In this document: positions 1-7,138 of the stretch, piece after piece
Numbering within the stretch: position 1 is the first letter of the stretch
Layout: each line of letters starts with the position of its first letter
DNA from: Loktanella sp. UBA3435
GTDB lineage: Bacteria > Pseudomonadota > Alphaproteobacteria > Rhodobacterales > Rhodobacteraceae
Direction of reading: 5' to 3'
Length of the DNA stretch: 35,580 bases
NCBI GenBank assembly: GCA_002378665.1
Contig: DFSO01000025.1
Span: forward strand, 1 to 35,580
Notes under the pieces: generated by a model
The model's input: the letters and a program-made list of their open reading frames with translations, nothing else
Databases searched by the model: none
What the model was told of the DNA's origin: nothing
Made by a program: the position numbers and the translations under genes

Positions 1-1
1 A

Positions 2-451
2 CGCACTCAAGGCGGTAAGGGGGCGATTTCTTCTTTGTCTAGCGAAGAGTTAATTTTTGAACCTCCGAAAGGATGGGTGTGGGCTAGGTTCATGATAAAG
101 GCAACACCGCGAGTTAAAGGGCTTGATGATTTAACGGTAGCGGCTTTCGGCCCCCAAATCGGTATGCGGGACCATGGACGGTTTCCCGCACTCGTGACTT
201 CAGGTCATACCTCAGCAACTCGTAAACAGAACCCGATCACTGGTTTGACGCAACTGTATATGACAGAAGCTGATATTGCAGTATTCCATGAGCGATACTT
301 TACCCTGCCAACGATGGCCCGAGAGTATGGTATCGACAGACGGGCGCTTTTGACGCGGCTCAAGTCCTCAGAAATACGTCCATTCAAGCCGAACGACCAA
401 GACTACGGCCATCTCTATTTACGAAAAGATGTCGATGCGTTTTTGAAATAG
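2..451 (+). CDS. C-terminal part of an unrecognised protein, 5' end outside window
   Basis: The reading frame is open to the left edge, so only the last 149 residues are visible. A TTG at 35 could act as a start, but open frame upstream makes a longer gene more likely. The last 60 residues look like a helix-turn-helix region (FTLPTMAREYGIDRRALLTR) followed by a short beta-like tail containing YGHLYLRKDV. That arrangement resembles DNA-binding tails of transposition- or integration-associated proteins, but I cannot name the family; a TniQ-like protein is one guess. The gene stops about 100 bases short of tRNA-Arg, and the gap holds TGTCGG-type repeats, which fits a mobile element whose right end abuts the tRNA. 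Function is inferred only. Confidence 0.6.
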   Translation, partial: RTQGGKGAISSLSSEELIFEPPKGWVWARFMIKATPRVKGLDDLTVAAFGPQIGMRDHGRFPALVTSGHTSATRKQNPITGLTQLYMTEADIAVFHERYFTLPTMAREYGIDRRALLTRLKSSEIRPFKPNDQDYGHLYLRKDVDAFLK

Positions 452-470
452 AGCGCCAGCTTGACCATAT

Positions 471-535
471 CGACCGAAATTAGGCCCCAAAAACCGATTT
501 TTGTCGGAAAGTCGGCGTTTGGATGTCGGACGACA
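471..535. repeat. TGTCGG-type repeats, candidate transposon right end
   Basis: TGTCGGA occurs at 502-508 and 524-530, and GTCGG also at 511-515. TTTTTGTCG (498-506) and CGACAAAAA (531-539) form a 9-bp inverted pair. Read from the tRNA side on the minus strand, the stretch opens at 535 with TGTCGTCCGACA and continues with CCGAC repeats. Ends starting 5'-TGT with several short TnsB/TniA-type binding repeats are typical of Tn7-like and Tn402-like transposons. That identity is inference: the opposite end and the target duplication lie outside the window. Confidence 0.35.
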
Positions 536-548
536 AAAAATGAAATAT

Positions 549-625
549 TGGCGAGCCGTGGAGGAATCGAACCCCCGACCTAGAAATTAGAAATTTCTTG
601 CTCTATCCAACTGAGCTAACGGCCC
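549..625 (-). tRNA. tRNA-Arg (anticodon UCU)
   Basis: The minus strand folds as a complete cloverleaf. The acceptor arms are GGGCCGT and ACGGCTC (one G-U pair). The D arm is GCTC/GAGC, the anticodon stem is AGAAA/TTTCT around loop TTTCTAA, and the T arm is GGGGG/CCTCC around TTCGATT. The loop places TCT at positions 34-36, so it reads AGA (and possibly AGG) arginine codons. The discriminator is G and CCA is encoded (rc of 549-551). The sequence on its 3' side (below 549) carries the candidate transposon end, and a 5' remnant of a similar tRNA lies about 160 bases upstream. Confidence 0.93.
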
Positions 626-678
626 GCGCGTTATTAGCATCGTTTAAGTCACTCCGAACAATCAAGTCAAGACGGTAT

Positions 679-702
679 AAACATGGGACATGTCCCATGT
701 TT
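679..702. repeat. 24-bp perfect palindrome
   Basis: The half-site AAACATGGGACA is followed directly by its exact complement, giving an uninterrupted 24-bp dyad centred on GGGACATGTCCC. A further outer inverted pair, CAATCAA (659-665) and TTGATTG (702-708), flanks it. It lies between the intact tRNA-Arg and the tRNA remnant. With no spacer and no T-tract it is a poor terminator; a dimeric repressor operator or a recombination/replication site is more plausible. It is unlike the TGACACATGTGTCA operator of the nearby TetR gene beyond the shared ACATGT core. Confidence 0.6.
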
Positions 703-755
703 TGATTGCCTTACAGCAAGGTCGAGAATGCACTTGGGAGCGTGTTTGGGGCTTA

Positions 756-787
756 TTTTTGCTCTAATCCAGCTGAGCTAACAGCCC
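756..787 (-). pseudogene. 5' remnant of a tRNA (acceptor and D arm only)
   Basis: On the minus strand GGGCTGTTAGCTCAGCTGG followed by ATTAGAGCAA closely matches the 5' part of the intact tRNA-Arg, including the GCGC just upstream of position 1. After the D arm and the first bases of the anticodon stem the match ends, and no anticodon loop, T arm or 3' acceptor strand follows. It is therefore a truncated tRNA copy, left by duplication, insertion or deletion. Confidence 0.65.
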
Positions 788-838
788 GCGCTGAAGAGCA
801 AATGTTATAGGCGTGCAGATTTGTCAACGTGCAATGGT

Positions 839-1477
839 TCATTCATGAAGCTGATCGTTGGGTAAAAACTCTAGACGGTTCCGTTGTTGGAAAACAGTGA
901 TGTCACGATCCGTTGGATGCACGCCCGTAAACAATGCAACATAGTTTGCCGCACGGGAAAGACGCGTTTGAGGTGTCTCTGTGACATGCATAGAAATATA
1001 GCCGATTTGGGTGTAAATCACGGTTAGACTACGCACTTCTGCGTCCGCAGGTTCATACCCAAATCGGATGAACATCTTGGCAAGCGAATTGATCCTTATG
1101 GAATCAGCCGCGTCGAGTCTCGCTTTCACTTTGGTATCCGTGCGGGCCCAGTTTCGGATCGCGAGGTCAAGCGGTGCGTCAAAAAGGGTAGCGTCATACC
1201 AGCAGTCAAAAACATTGAGCATGGCCTCCGCAATTGTCTGCGCAGGTGCATTGCTGCGCGCGATAAGGTTGCCCGTATTTGTCTCTTCCCAGCGATCGAT
1301 CAAGCATTCGTGGACCGCGTTTAGGTCTTTGAAGTGCCAGTAAAAACCAGTCCGCGTCAGATCGGTATGCTTGGCCAATGTCATGACCTTTACCGCGTCG
1401 ATACCGCTACTAATCAGCAGGTCATAGGCCGCGTTGAGCCAGAGTTCAGCAGAGGTGTCAGCGTTGGATTGGGTCAT
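839..1477 (-). CDS. TetR/AcrR-family transcriptional regulator
   Basis: The 212-residue protein has the usual TetR length and layout. An N-terminal helix-turn-helix lies at about residues 31-52 (VMTLAKHTDLTRTGFYWHFK; the GFYWHF pattern is diagnostic), followed by an all-helical ligand-binding region. It is divergent from the flavoenzyme gene at 1587, with 109 bases between starts, so it probably controls that gene and itself. I start it at the ATG at 1477. The ATG at 1507 would fall inside the palindromic operator and the promoter spacer, so it is unlikely to be transcribed. The putative -10 (1487-1492) places the transcript start only a few bases before 1477, so translation may be nearly leaderless. 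The ligand is unknown; a methylated proline or its breakdown product would fit the neighbours. Confidence 0.88.
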   Translation of the reverse strand: MTQSNADTSAELWLNAAYDLLISSGIDAVKVMTLAKHTDLTRTGFYWHFKDLNAVHECLIDRWEETNTGNLIARSNAPAQTIAEAMLNVFDCWYDATLFDAPLDLAIRNWARTDTKVKARLDAADSIRINSLAKMFIRFGYEPADAEVRSLTVIYTQIGYISMHVTETPQTRLSRAANYVALFTGVHPTDRDITVFQQRNRLEFLPNDQLHE

Positions 1478-1486
1478 TTCAAGACG

Positions 1487-1515
1487 AGTATATTTTTCTT
1501 GACACATGTGTCAAG
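1487..1515. promoter_or_regulatory. TetR operator overlapping regulator promoter
   Basis: CTTGACACATGTGTCAAG at 1498-1515 is an 18-bp perfect palindrome. On the minus strand TTGACA (rc of 1509-1514), a 16-base spacer and TATACT (rc of 1487-1492) form a near-consensus promoter for the TetR gene, so the palindrome covers the -35. The plus-strand arm also reads TTGACA (1499-1504) and could serve as the -35 for the rightward cluster, though I see no good -10 there. This is the classic arrangement of a TetR repressor that controls itself and a divergent operon. Confidence 0.75.
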
Positions 1516-1586
1516 TTGCAAGCAATCTGGATGAAATCGCGGCGTGTTTCTACGCTGCGGGCGTTTCATTTCGTCGAGGATAGTCG

Positions 1587-3632
1587 ATGTCAAAAGACCC
1601 ACTGTTGCAGCCGTTTCAGCTTAAGCACCTGACGCTGAAAAACCGTATCATGACGACCAGCCATGAACCCGCATATCCCGAAGACGGGATGCCAAAGGAA
1701 CGGTATGCCGCCTACCATGCTGAGCGCGCAAAGGCGGGCGTCGCAATGGTGATGACGGCAGGGTCGGCCGCCGTGAGTAGGGATAGCCCCCCTGTGTTTA
1801 ACAACGTTTTGGCCTACCGTGACGATGTCGTGCCGTGGATCCAGAACCTCACGGATGCGGTGCATGAATATGGCTGTGCTGCCATGATCCAGCTCACGCA
1901 TTTGGGCCGCCGCACCACATGGAATAAGGGTGATTGGCTGCCGTCGGTGTCGTCGTCCAAGCACCGTGAACCCGCACACCGCGCTTTTCCCAAGCTGGTC
2001 GAAGATTGGGATATTGAGCGGATCATTGACGATTTTGCTGATGCCGCCGAGCGTATGAAAGCTGGCGGCATGGATGGGATCGAGTTGCAGGTTTACGGCC
2101 ACCTGCTTGATCAGTTCTGGTCTCCGCTGACCAATGACCTGACGGGGCCATATGGTGCCGATACGCTCGAAAACAGAATGCGGTTCCCGCTTGATGTTGT
2201 GGCCGCCATTCGCAAACGTGTTGGCACTGAATTTATCGTAGGGCTACGCTTTACCGCGGACGAGGCGCAAAAGGGCGGCATTGACGCCATCGAGGGGCTT
2301 GAGATTTCTAAGCGCTTGGCGGGTACTGGGCAGATCGATTTTCTCAATGTGATCCGCGGGCGCATTCACACGGATCCTGCGATGACGGATATTATCCCAG
2401 TGCAGGGAATGAAGAGTGCCCCGCATCTCGACTTTGCCGGTGAGGTGCGTAAAGCAACAGGGTTGCCAACGTTCCACGCTGCGAAAATTCCTGATGTCGC
2501 AACGGCCAGACATGCCGTGCAAGCAGGCTTGTTGGATATGGTTGGGATGACGCGCGCCCATATGGCCGATCCGCACATAGTTCGGAAAATCATCGAAGGT
2601 CGCGAGGATGATATTCGCCCCTGTGTCGGCGCGACCTACTGCCTTGACCGCATCTATCAGGCGGGCGAAGCGCTTTGCCTTCACAACGCGGCAACGGGGC
2701 GGGAGCTTTCGATGCGGCACGACATCCCCGTGGCGCAGGTCAAGAAAAAGGTGGTTATTGTTGGCGCTGGGCCTGCTGGTCTGGAGGCCGCGCGTGTGGC
2801 TGCAGAGCGGGGCCATGACGTGACCGTTTTTGAGGCCGCCGCCGTGCCGGGTGGGCAAATAAGATTGACCGCGCAATCACCGCGCAGGCGCGAGATGATT
2901 TCCATTATTGATTGGCGCATGGCGCAATGCGCCGCCCGCGATGTGACCTTCCATTTCAATACTTGGGCCGAGGCGGACGATATCACAGCACTCACTCCAG
3001 ATGTGGTGATCGTCGCGACAGGAGGCGTCCCCAATACCCAATTGTTTGAGACGCGCGGCGAGCAGCCAAATGTTGTCTCTTCATGGGATATTATCTCGGG
3101 AGATGTGAAGCCTGCGGGCAAAGTTTTGATCTATGACGAGGCGGGCGATCACCCCGCTTTGCAGGCCGCTGAAGTTGCCGCAAACACTGGCGCATCGGTC
3201 GAGATCATGACGCCTGACCGCACCTTTGCTCCCGATGTGATGGCCATGAATTTGGTGCCCTATATGCGGTCTCTGCAAGACAAAGATGTGACCTTTACGG
3301 TGACCCGCCGCTTGCTAGATGTAAAACGTGACGGGAACAAACTGACGGCAACAATCGGAACGGATTATAGCGACCATAGCTATCAGTCGGACTATGAGCA
3401 GGTGGTCGTGAATTACGGGACGATGCCGCTTGATGAGCTTTACTTTGCACTCAAACCTATGTCGTCAAATGAAGGCGAAGTTGATCACGCGGCGCTGATT
3501 GAGGGACGTCCGCAAGCCACGGTTCGCAATAAGACTGGCGCGTTCCAATTGTTCCGTATTGGCGACGCTGTTTCCGCGCGTAACACCCATGCCGCTATTT
3601 ATGATGCATTGCGATTGGTGAAAGATATTTGA
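1587..3632 (+). CDS. NADH:flavin oxidoreductase, N-methylproline-demethylase-like
   Basis: This 681-residue enzyme has the trimethylamine dehydrogenase / 2,4-dienoyl-CoA reductase architecture. An FMN TIM barrel covers about residues 1-340, an Fe-S segment 346-364, and a Rossmann FAD/NAD(P) part starts at VVIVGAGPAGLEAA (389-402). The overall sequence looks closest to proteins annotated as N-methylproline demethylase (StcD type), which remove a methyl group in proline-betaine (stachydrine) breakdown; this is recognition by eye. Oddly, aligned to trimethylamine dehydrogenase (C-x2-C-x2-C-x12-C), the second cysteine is alanine: C346, A349, C352, C364. The enzyme is probably cytosolic. It is the first gene of the TetR-flanked cluster, and its TGA overlaps the next ATG by one base. 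Specific substrate is inferred. Confidence 0.85.
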   Translation: MSKDPLLQPFQLKHLTLKNRIMTTSHEPAYPEDGMPKERYAAYHAERAKAGVAMVMTAGSAAVSRDSPPVFNNVLAYRDDVVPWIQNLTDAVHEYGCAAMIQLTHLGRRTTWNKGDWLPSVSSSKHREPAHRAFPKLVEDWDIERIIDDFADAAERMKAGGMDGIELQVYGHLLDQFWSPLTNDLTGPYGADTLENRMRFPLDVVAAIRKRVGTEFIVGLRFTADEAQKGGIDAIEGLEISKRLAGTGQIDFLNVIRGRIHTDPAMTDIIPVQGMKSAPHLDFAGEVRKATGLPTFHAAKIPDVATARHAVQAGLLDMVGMTRAHMADPHIVRKIIEGREDDIRPCVGATYCLDRIYQAGEALCLHNAATGRELSMRHDIPVAQVKKKVVIVGAGPAGLEAARVAAERGHDVTVFEAAAVPGGQIRLTAQSPRRREMISIIDWRMAQCAARDVTFHFNTWAEADDITALTPDVVIVATGGVPNTQLFETRGEQPNVVSSWDIISGDVKPAGKVLIYDEAGDHPALQAAEVAANTGASVEIMTPDRTFAPDVMAMNLVPYMRSLQDKDVTFTVTRRLLDVKRDGNKLTATIGTDYSDHSYQSDYEQVVVNYGTMPLDELYFALKPMSSNEGEVDHAALIEGRPQATVRNKTGAFQLFRIGDAVSARNTHAAIYDALRLVKDI

Positions 3633-4663
3633 TGCGCAGTTCAAAAACGATCCATGTGATTTCTTGCCACGCAGAAGGCGAGGTCGGCGATGTCATCGTC
3701 GGCGGTGTCGCACCTCCTCCGGGAGAGACCTTGTGGGAGCAGCGCACATGGATCGCCAAGGATCAGACCCTGCGGAACTTCATGCTCAATGAACCGCGCG
3801 GCGGCGTGTTTCGGCATGTGAACTTGCTGGTCCCAGCCAAGAACCCTGCCGCCCAAATGGGCTGGATCATTATGGAGCCAGAGGACACGCCACCGATGTC
3901 GGGGTCAAATTCGATCTGTGTTGCGACAGTTCTGCTTGATAGCGGTATCATCCCTATGATTGAGCCCGTGACACAGATGGTTCTTGAGGCACCCGGTGGT
4001 TTGGTGCGGGTGAGGGCGGATTGCAAAGACGGAAAAGCCCAACGTGTTACGGTGCAGAACCTACCTTCATTTGCGGGCGAAAGGGGTGTGTCGTTACATG
4101 TCGAGGGGCTTGGCGACATCAAGGTGGATACGGCGTTTGGCGGAGACAGCTTTGTGGTGGTCAATGCCGCAGAACTTGGCTTTGATCTGGTTGCAAGTGA
4201 GGCGAAGGCGCTGGCGATGTTGGGAGTAAAAATCACGAATGCTGCCAATGCCCATTTGAACTTCCATCACCCCGAAAACGCGGATTGGGCGCATTTTTCT
4301 TTCTGTCTGTTCGCAGGTCCATTGCAACGGGATGGCAGCCATTTAAGCGCGAAAGCAGCCGTTGCGATCCAGCCCGGTAAGATTGACCGGTCCCCGACAG
4401 GAACGGCCGCATCCGCGCGGATGGCGTTGTTGCATGCTGCGGGTGACATGCAGGTGGGCGAGACATTTACTGCGCAATCGATCATTGGATCAGAGTTTCA
4501 TGGGCGCATTGTGGACACGACAATGGTTGGGGGGATTCCCGCGATCATTCCCGAAATCACGGGGCGGGCTTGGATCACAGGGACGCACCAACATATGCTG
4601 GACCCAGACGATCCGTGGCCCGAAGGGTATCGGCTCAGCGACACGTGGCCCCAAAAACAGTGA
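3632..4663 (+). CDS. Proline racemase superfamily protein (Ser/Thr active-site pair)
   Basis: The 343-residue length and the two halves match the proline racemase / hydroxyproline epimerase / trans-3-hydroxy-L-proline dehydratase superfamily. The two catalytic loops are PPMSGSNSI and DRSPTGTA. Racemases and most epimerases have Cys in both positions (MCGH and SPCGTG), some epimerases Ser/Cys, and trans-3-hydroxyproline dehydratases Cys/Thr. Here the residues are Ser90 and Thr256, read directly from codons TCG and ACA. A dehydratase or a new activity on a proline derivative is more likely than racemisation. The ATG at 3632 shares its A with the preceding TGA; a TTG at 3629 is a less likely start. 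Translational coupling with the flavoenzyme supports a shared pathway. Confidence 0.85.
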   Translation: MRSSKTIHVISCHAEGEVGDVIVGGVAPPPGETLWEQRTWIAKDQTLRNFMLNEPRGGVFRHVNLLVPAKNPAAQMGWIIMEPEDTPPMSGSNSICVATVLLDSGIIPMIEPVTQMVLEAPGGLVRVRADCKDGKAQRVTVQNLPSFAGERGVSLHVEGLGDIKVDTAFGGDSFVVVNAAELGFDLVASEAKALAMLGVKITNAANAHLNFHHPENADWAHFSFCLFAGPLQRDGSHLSAKAAVAIQPGKIDRSPTGTAASARMALLHAAGDMQVGETFTAQSIIGSEFHGRIVDTTMVGGIPAIIPEITGRAWITGTHQHMLDPDDPWPEGYRLSDTWPQKQ

Positions 4664-4791
4664 CCCCCTGAGCTACGTTCGCAAGGTGCCTTCGGGAAAT
4701 GGGCTTTTGACAGTGACGCGAATTGGCGTGATACAAAAGTCGGCAGAGGCGCAATGGCTGCGACCAGCACTTTCTTAGAGGAATTTTGTAA

Positions 4792-5181
4792 ATGAGTGAG
4801 TTCGACGAAAACCTGTTTCTAAAGGGCCTAGAGCAGCGCCGTGCCACTTTGGGCGCCGAATATGTGGACAAGAACCTTGCTGCCGCCGATGATTTTACGC
4901 GCCCGTTCCAAGAGGCCATGACCGCGTGGTGCTGGGGCTTTGGCTGGGGGGACGATGTGATCGACGCCAAGACGCGGTCGATGATGAACCTGTCGATGCT
5001 GGGCGCGCTGGGCAAGATGCACGAATGGGAATTGCACTGCAAAGGGGCGCTCAATAACGGCGTCACCAAGGAAGAAATCCGTGCCATCGTGCATGTGGTC
5101 GCAATTTATTGTGGCGTGCCGCAGGGGCTCGAATGCTTCCGCGCAGCGCGTAAAGTTCTGGAAGAAGCCGGCCAGTTATGA
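4792..5181 (+). CDS. Carboxymuconolactone decarboxylase family protein
   Basis: This is a 129-residue, all-helical protein with the features of the CMD/PcaC family (PF02627). These are a TRSMMNLSMLGAL helix, a helix beginning HEWELHCKGALNNGVT with conserved His, and a C-terminal EEIRAIVHVVAIYCGVPQG segment. True PcaC decarboxylates gamma-carboxymuconolactone in protocatechuate breakdown, but no other pca gene is present here, so that role is doubtful. It lacks a clear CxxC pair of the AhpD peroxidase type. Its place between the racemase-superfamily gene and the GAPDH paralogue, with a 4-base overlap to the latter, suggests a decarboxylase or lactone-type step in the same pathway. The 128 bases upstream hold no gene; the start is preceded by TAGAGGAATT. 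Confidence 0.85.
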   Translation: MSEFDENLFLKGLEQRRATLGAEYVDKNLAAADDFTRPFQEAMTAWCWGFGWGDDVIDAKTRSMMNLSMLGALGKMHEWELHCKGALNNGVTKEEIRAIVHVVAIYCGVPQGLECFRAARKVLEEAGQL

Positions 5182-6149
5182 CGAAGGTTTTCATCAACGG
5201 TTTTGGTCGCATAGGCCGCACCGTGCTGCGGGCTTGGGCGCAAGGCGGTTGGCCCGAGGTCGAGATCGTGGGCATCAATGATATCGCCGAGGCCGATCTG
5301 TGTTCTCATCTATTTGAATACGACAGCGTCTTTGGGCCCTTCAACGGGGAGGTGCATCTTGACGGTAAAACCCTGCATGTTAACGGCCGCGCGATCCCGA
5401 TGTCCCAAACACCCGACGTCAGCACCCTTGATCTGACGGGCATTGATCTGGTGATGGAATGCACTGGCAAAGCCGACGGACGCGATGTTGCTGGACGCCC
5501 GCTAAAGGCAGGCGCGCGGCGCGTGTTGATCTCTGGCCCTTCTGCTGCGGCTGATGCAACGATTGTGATTGGCGCGAATGGAAGCGACCTTGCCGATCAG
5601 CAGATCATCTCAAACGCCTCTTGCACAACCAACGCTTTGGCCCCTCTGGTGCGCTTGCTCGACGATACATGGGGCGTGCGCACGGGGTGGATGACGACGA
5701 TCCATTGCTACACAGGCAGTCAGCCGACAATCGACGCGCCGCGCGGCGACATGATGCGCAGCCGTGCCGCCGCCTTATCGATGGTGCCGACGACGACAAG
5801 TGCGATGCGTCTGCTTGACCATGTGCTGCCCGATATCGCAGGGCGGATTGAGGGGGCGGCGGTACGCGTGCCAGTGGCCTCGGTCTCTGCCGTTGATTTG
5901 ACCGTGACGCTGCAAGAAGACGTCAGCCGCGATCAGGTGATCGAAGTGCTCTCAAAACCGACCTCAATCATCGGCTGTACGGACAAGCCACTTGTGTCGT
6001 CTGACCTGCGCTCGCGGCCAGAAAGCCTCATCGTTTCTCTGCCCGAAACCCGCGTCACCGCTCAAGGCCTCCTGCGCGTTTTCGGCTGGTACGACAACGA
6101 ATGGGGCTTTTCGTGTCGGATGCTTGATATGGCTGTCCGCATGGCCTGA
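5178..6149 (+). CDS. Glyceraldehyde-3-phosphate dehydrogenase family protein
   Basis: The 323-residue protein has an N-terminal NAD Rossmann domain (INGFGRIGR, residues 6-14) and the catalytic SNASCTTN with Cys149. His176 is in TTIHCYTGSQ, and the C-terminal WYDNEWGFSCRM is present. Cys149 and His176 fall at the canonical positions. It differs from glycolytic enzymes in being about ten residues shorter, in the phosphate loop (PTTTSAMR rather than PTSTGAAK) and in lacking the usual GVNHE segment (IGANGSDL instead). Its start ATG overlaps the preceding stop by 4 bases. A specialised paralogue, acting on another phosphorylated or acyl-forming aldehyde, is a reasonable alternative to housekeeping GAPDH. 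Asp35 (IND) favours NAD. Confidence 0.85.
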   Translation: MTKVFINGFGRIGRTVLRAWAQGGWPEVEIVGINDIAEADLCSHLFEYDSVFGPFNGEVHLDGKTLHVNGRAIPMSQTPDVSTLDLTGIDLVMECTGKADGRDVAGRPLKAGARRVLISGPSAAADATIVIGANGSDLADQQIISNASCTTNALAPLVRLLDDTWGVRTGWMTTIHCYTGSQPTIDAPRGDMMRSRAAALSMVPTTTSAMRLLDHVLPDIAGRIEGAAVRVPVASVSAVDLTVTLQEDVSRDQVIEVLSKPTSIIGCTDKPLVSSDLRSRPESLIVSLPETRVTAQGLLRVFGWYDNEWGFSCRMLDMAVRMA

Positions 6150-6211
6150 CGTTCCCCTTTTACTTCTTGGGCTCGCGGATTAGGTTCTGCCCAACACGTA
6201 AAGGGATCAAC

Positions 6212-7138
6212 ATGTCGTCAATCGTATCGGTGCGCAATTTGCGCAAGGCCTATGGCACGGGGTTTGAGGCGCTCAAATCCGTGAACCTCGAAATCGAAGA
6301 AGGCGAGATTCTAGCACTTTTGGGGCCAAACGGGGCGGGCAAGACAACGCTGATTTCCACGATCTGCGGCATCATTGTCCCGACCTCTGGCACTGTGACC
6401 GTCGGCGGCCATGACATCGGCACCAATTTTCGCGAAGCACGTGCGATGATCGGCTTGGTCCCGCAAGAGATCAACCTTGAGCCCTTTGAGACCGTCATAA
6501 ATTCCGTGCGCTTCTCGCGCGGTCTGTTTGGTAAACCGCGAAATGACGCGTTCATTGACGAAATCCTCAAGCAGTTGTCGCTTTTCGATAAAAAGAACAG
6601 CAAAATCATGACGCTTTCTGGCGGCATGAAACGCCGCGTTCTAATCGCTAAGGCGCTGTCTCACGAACCCCGCGTGTTGTTCCTCGACGAGCCAACCGCA
6701 GGCGTAGACGTGGAGCTGCGCAAGGACATGTGGAAGGTCGTTGCGGAGCTGAAGGCAGCTGGCGTGACGATCATCCTGACGACCCACTACATTGAGGAAG
6801 CCGAGGCCATCGCAGACCGCGTTGGCGTTATCTCGAAGGGCGAAATCCTGCTGATGCAAGACAAGGCTGATCTCATGACGCAGATGGGCAAAAAGCAACT
6901 GGTTGTTGATTTGCAATCGATCATTACGGACGTGCCCGCCGCGCTCAAATCCTACGGGCTGGAAATAGGCCAAGACGGCAAGAGTCTGATTTATACCTAC
7001 GATACCAAGGGCGAGCGGACGGGCATCACGACCCTGCTCAACGACTTGCAAAAAGCGGGTCTGCAAATGACCGATATGAAGACACAGCAAAGCAGCCTCG
7101 AAGATATCTTCGTCGGTCTCGTGAAGGAAACAGCATGA
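6212..7138 (+). CDS. ABC-2 transporter ATP-binding protein (YadG-like)
   Basis: This 308-residue ATPase has Walker A GPNGAGKT (38-45), Q-loop Gln86, signature LSGGM (135-139), Walker B VLFLDE (155-160) and an H-loop in TTHYIEEAE. The GLVPQE and MKRR segments and the overall length resemble E. coli YadG. I start it at the ATG at 6212, preceded by AAAGGGA, rather than at the GTG-type start at 6167. It overlaps the permease gene by 4 bases. YadGH-type exporters have poorly defined substrates. It sits 62 bases after the GAPDH paralogue, so it may be co-transcribed with that cluster or be an independent unit; no terminator is evident between them. Confidence 0.92.
   Translation: MSSIVSVRNLRKAYGTGFEALKSVNLEIEEGEILALLGPNGAGKTTLISTICGIIVPTSGTVTVGGHDIGTNFREARAMIGLVPQEINLEPFETVINSVRFSRGLFGKPRNDAFIDEILKQLSLFDKKNSKIMTLSGGMKRRVLIAKALSHEPRVLFLDEPTAGVDVELRKDMWKVVAELKAAGVTIILTTHYIEEAEAIADRVGVISKGEILLMQDKADLMTQMGKKQLVVDLQSIITDVPAALKSYGLEIGQDGKSLIYTYDTKGERTGITTLLNDLQKAGLQMTDMKTQQSSLEDIFVGLVKETA

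Noticed and set aside
679..702. Palindrome considered as a terminator for tRNA-Arg or as a second TetR operator
   Set aside because: It has no loop or T-tract, lies upstream rather than downstream of the tRNA, and its half-site differs from the TetR operator outside the central ACATGT.
4792..5181. Assignment as pcaC of the protocatechuate pathway
   Set aside because: No other pca genes are present and the neighbours point to proline-derivative metabolism; only the family name is supported.
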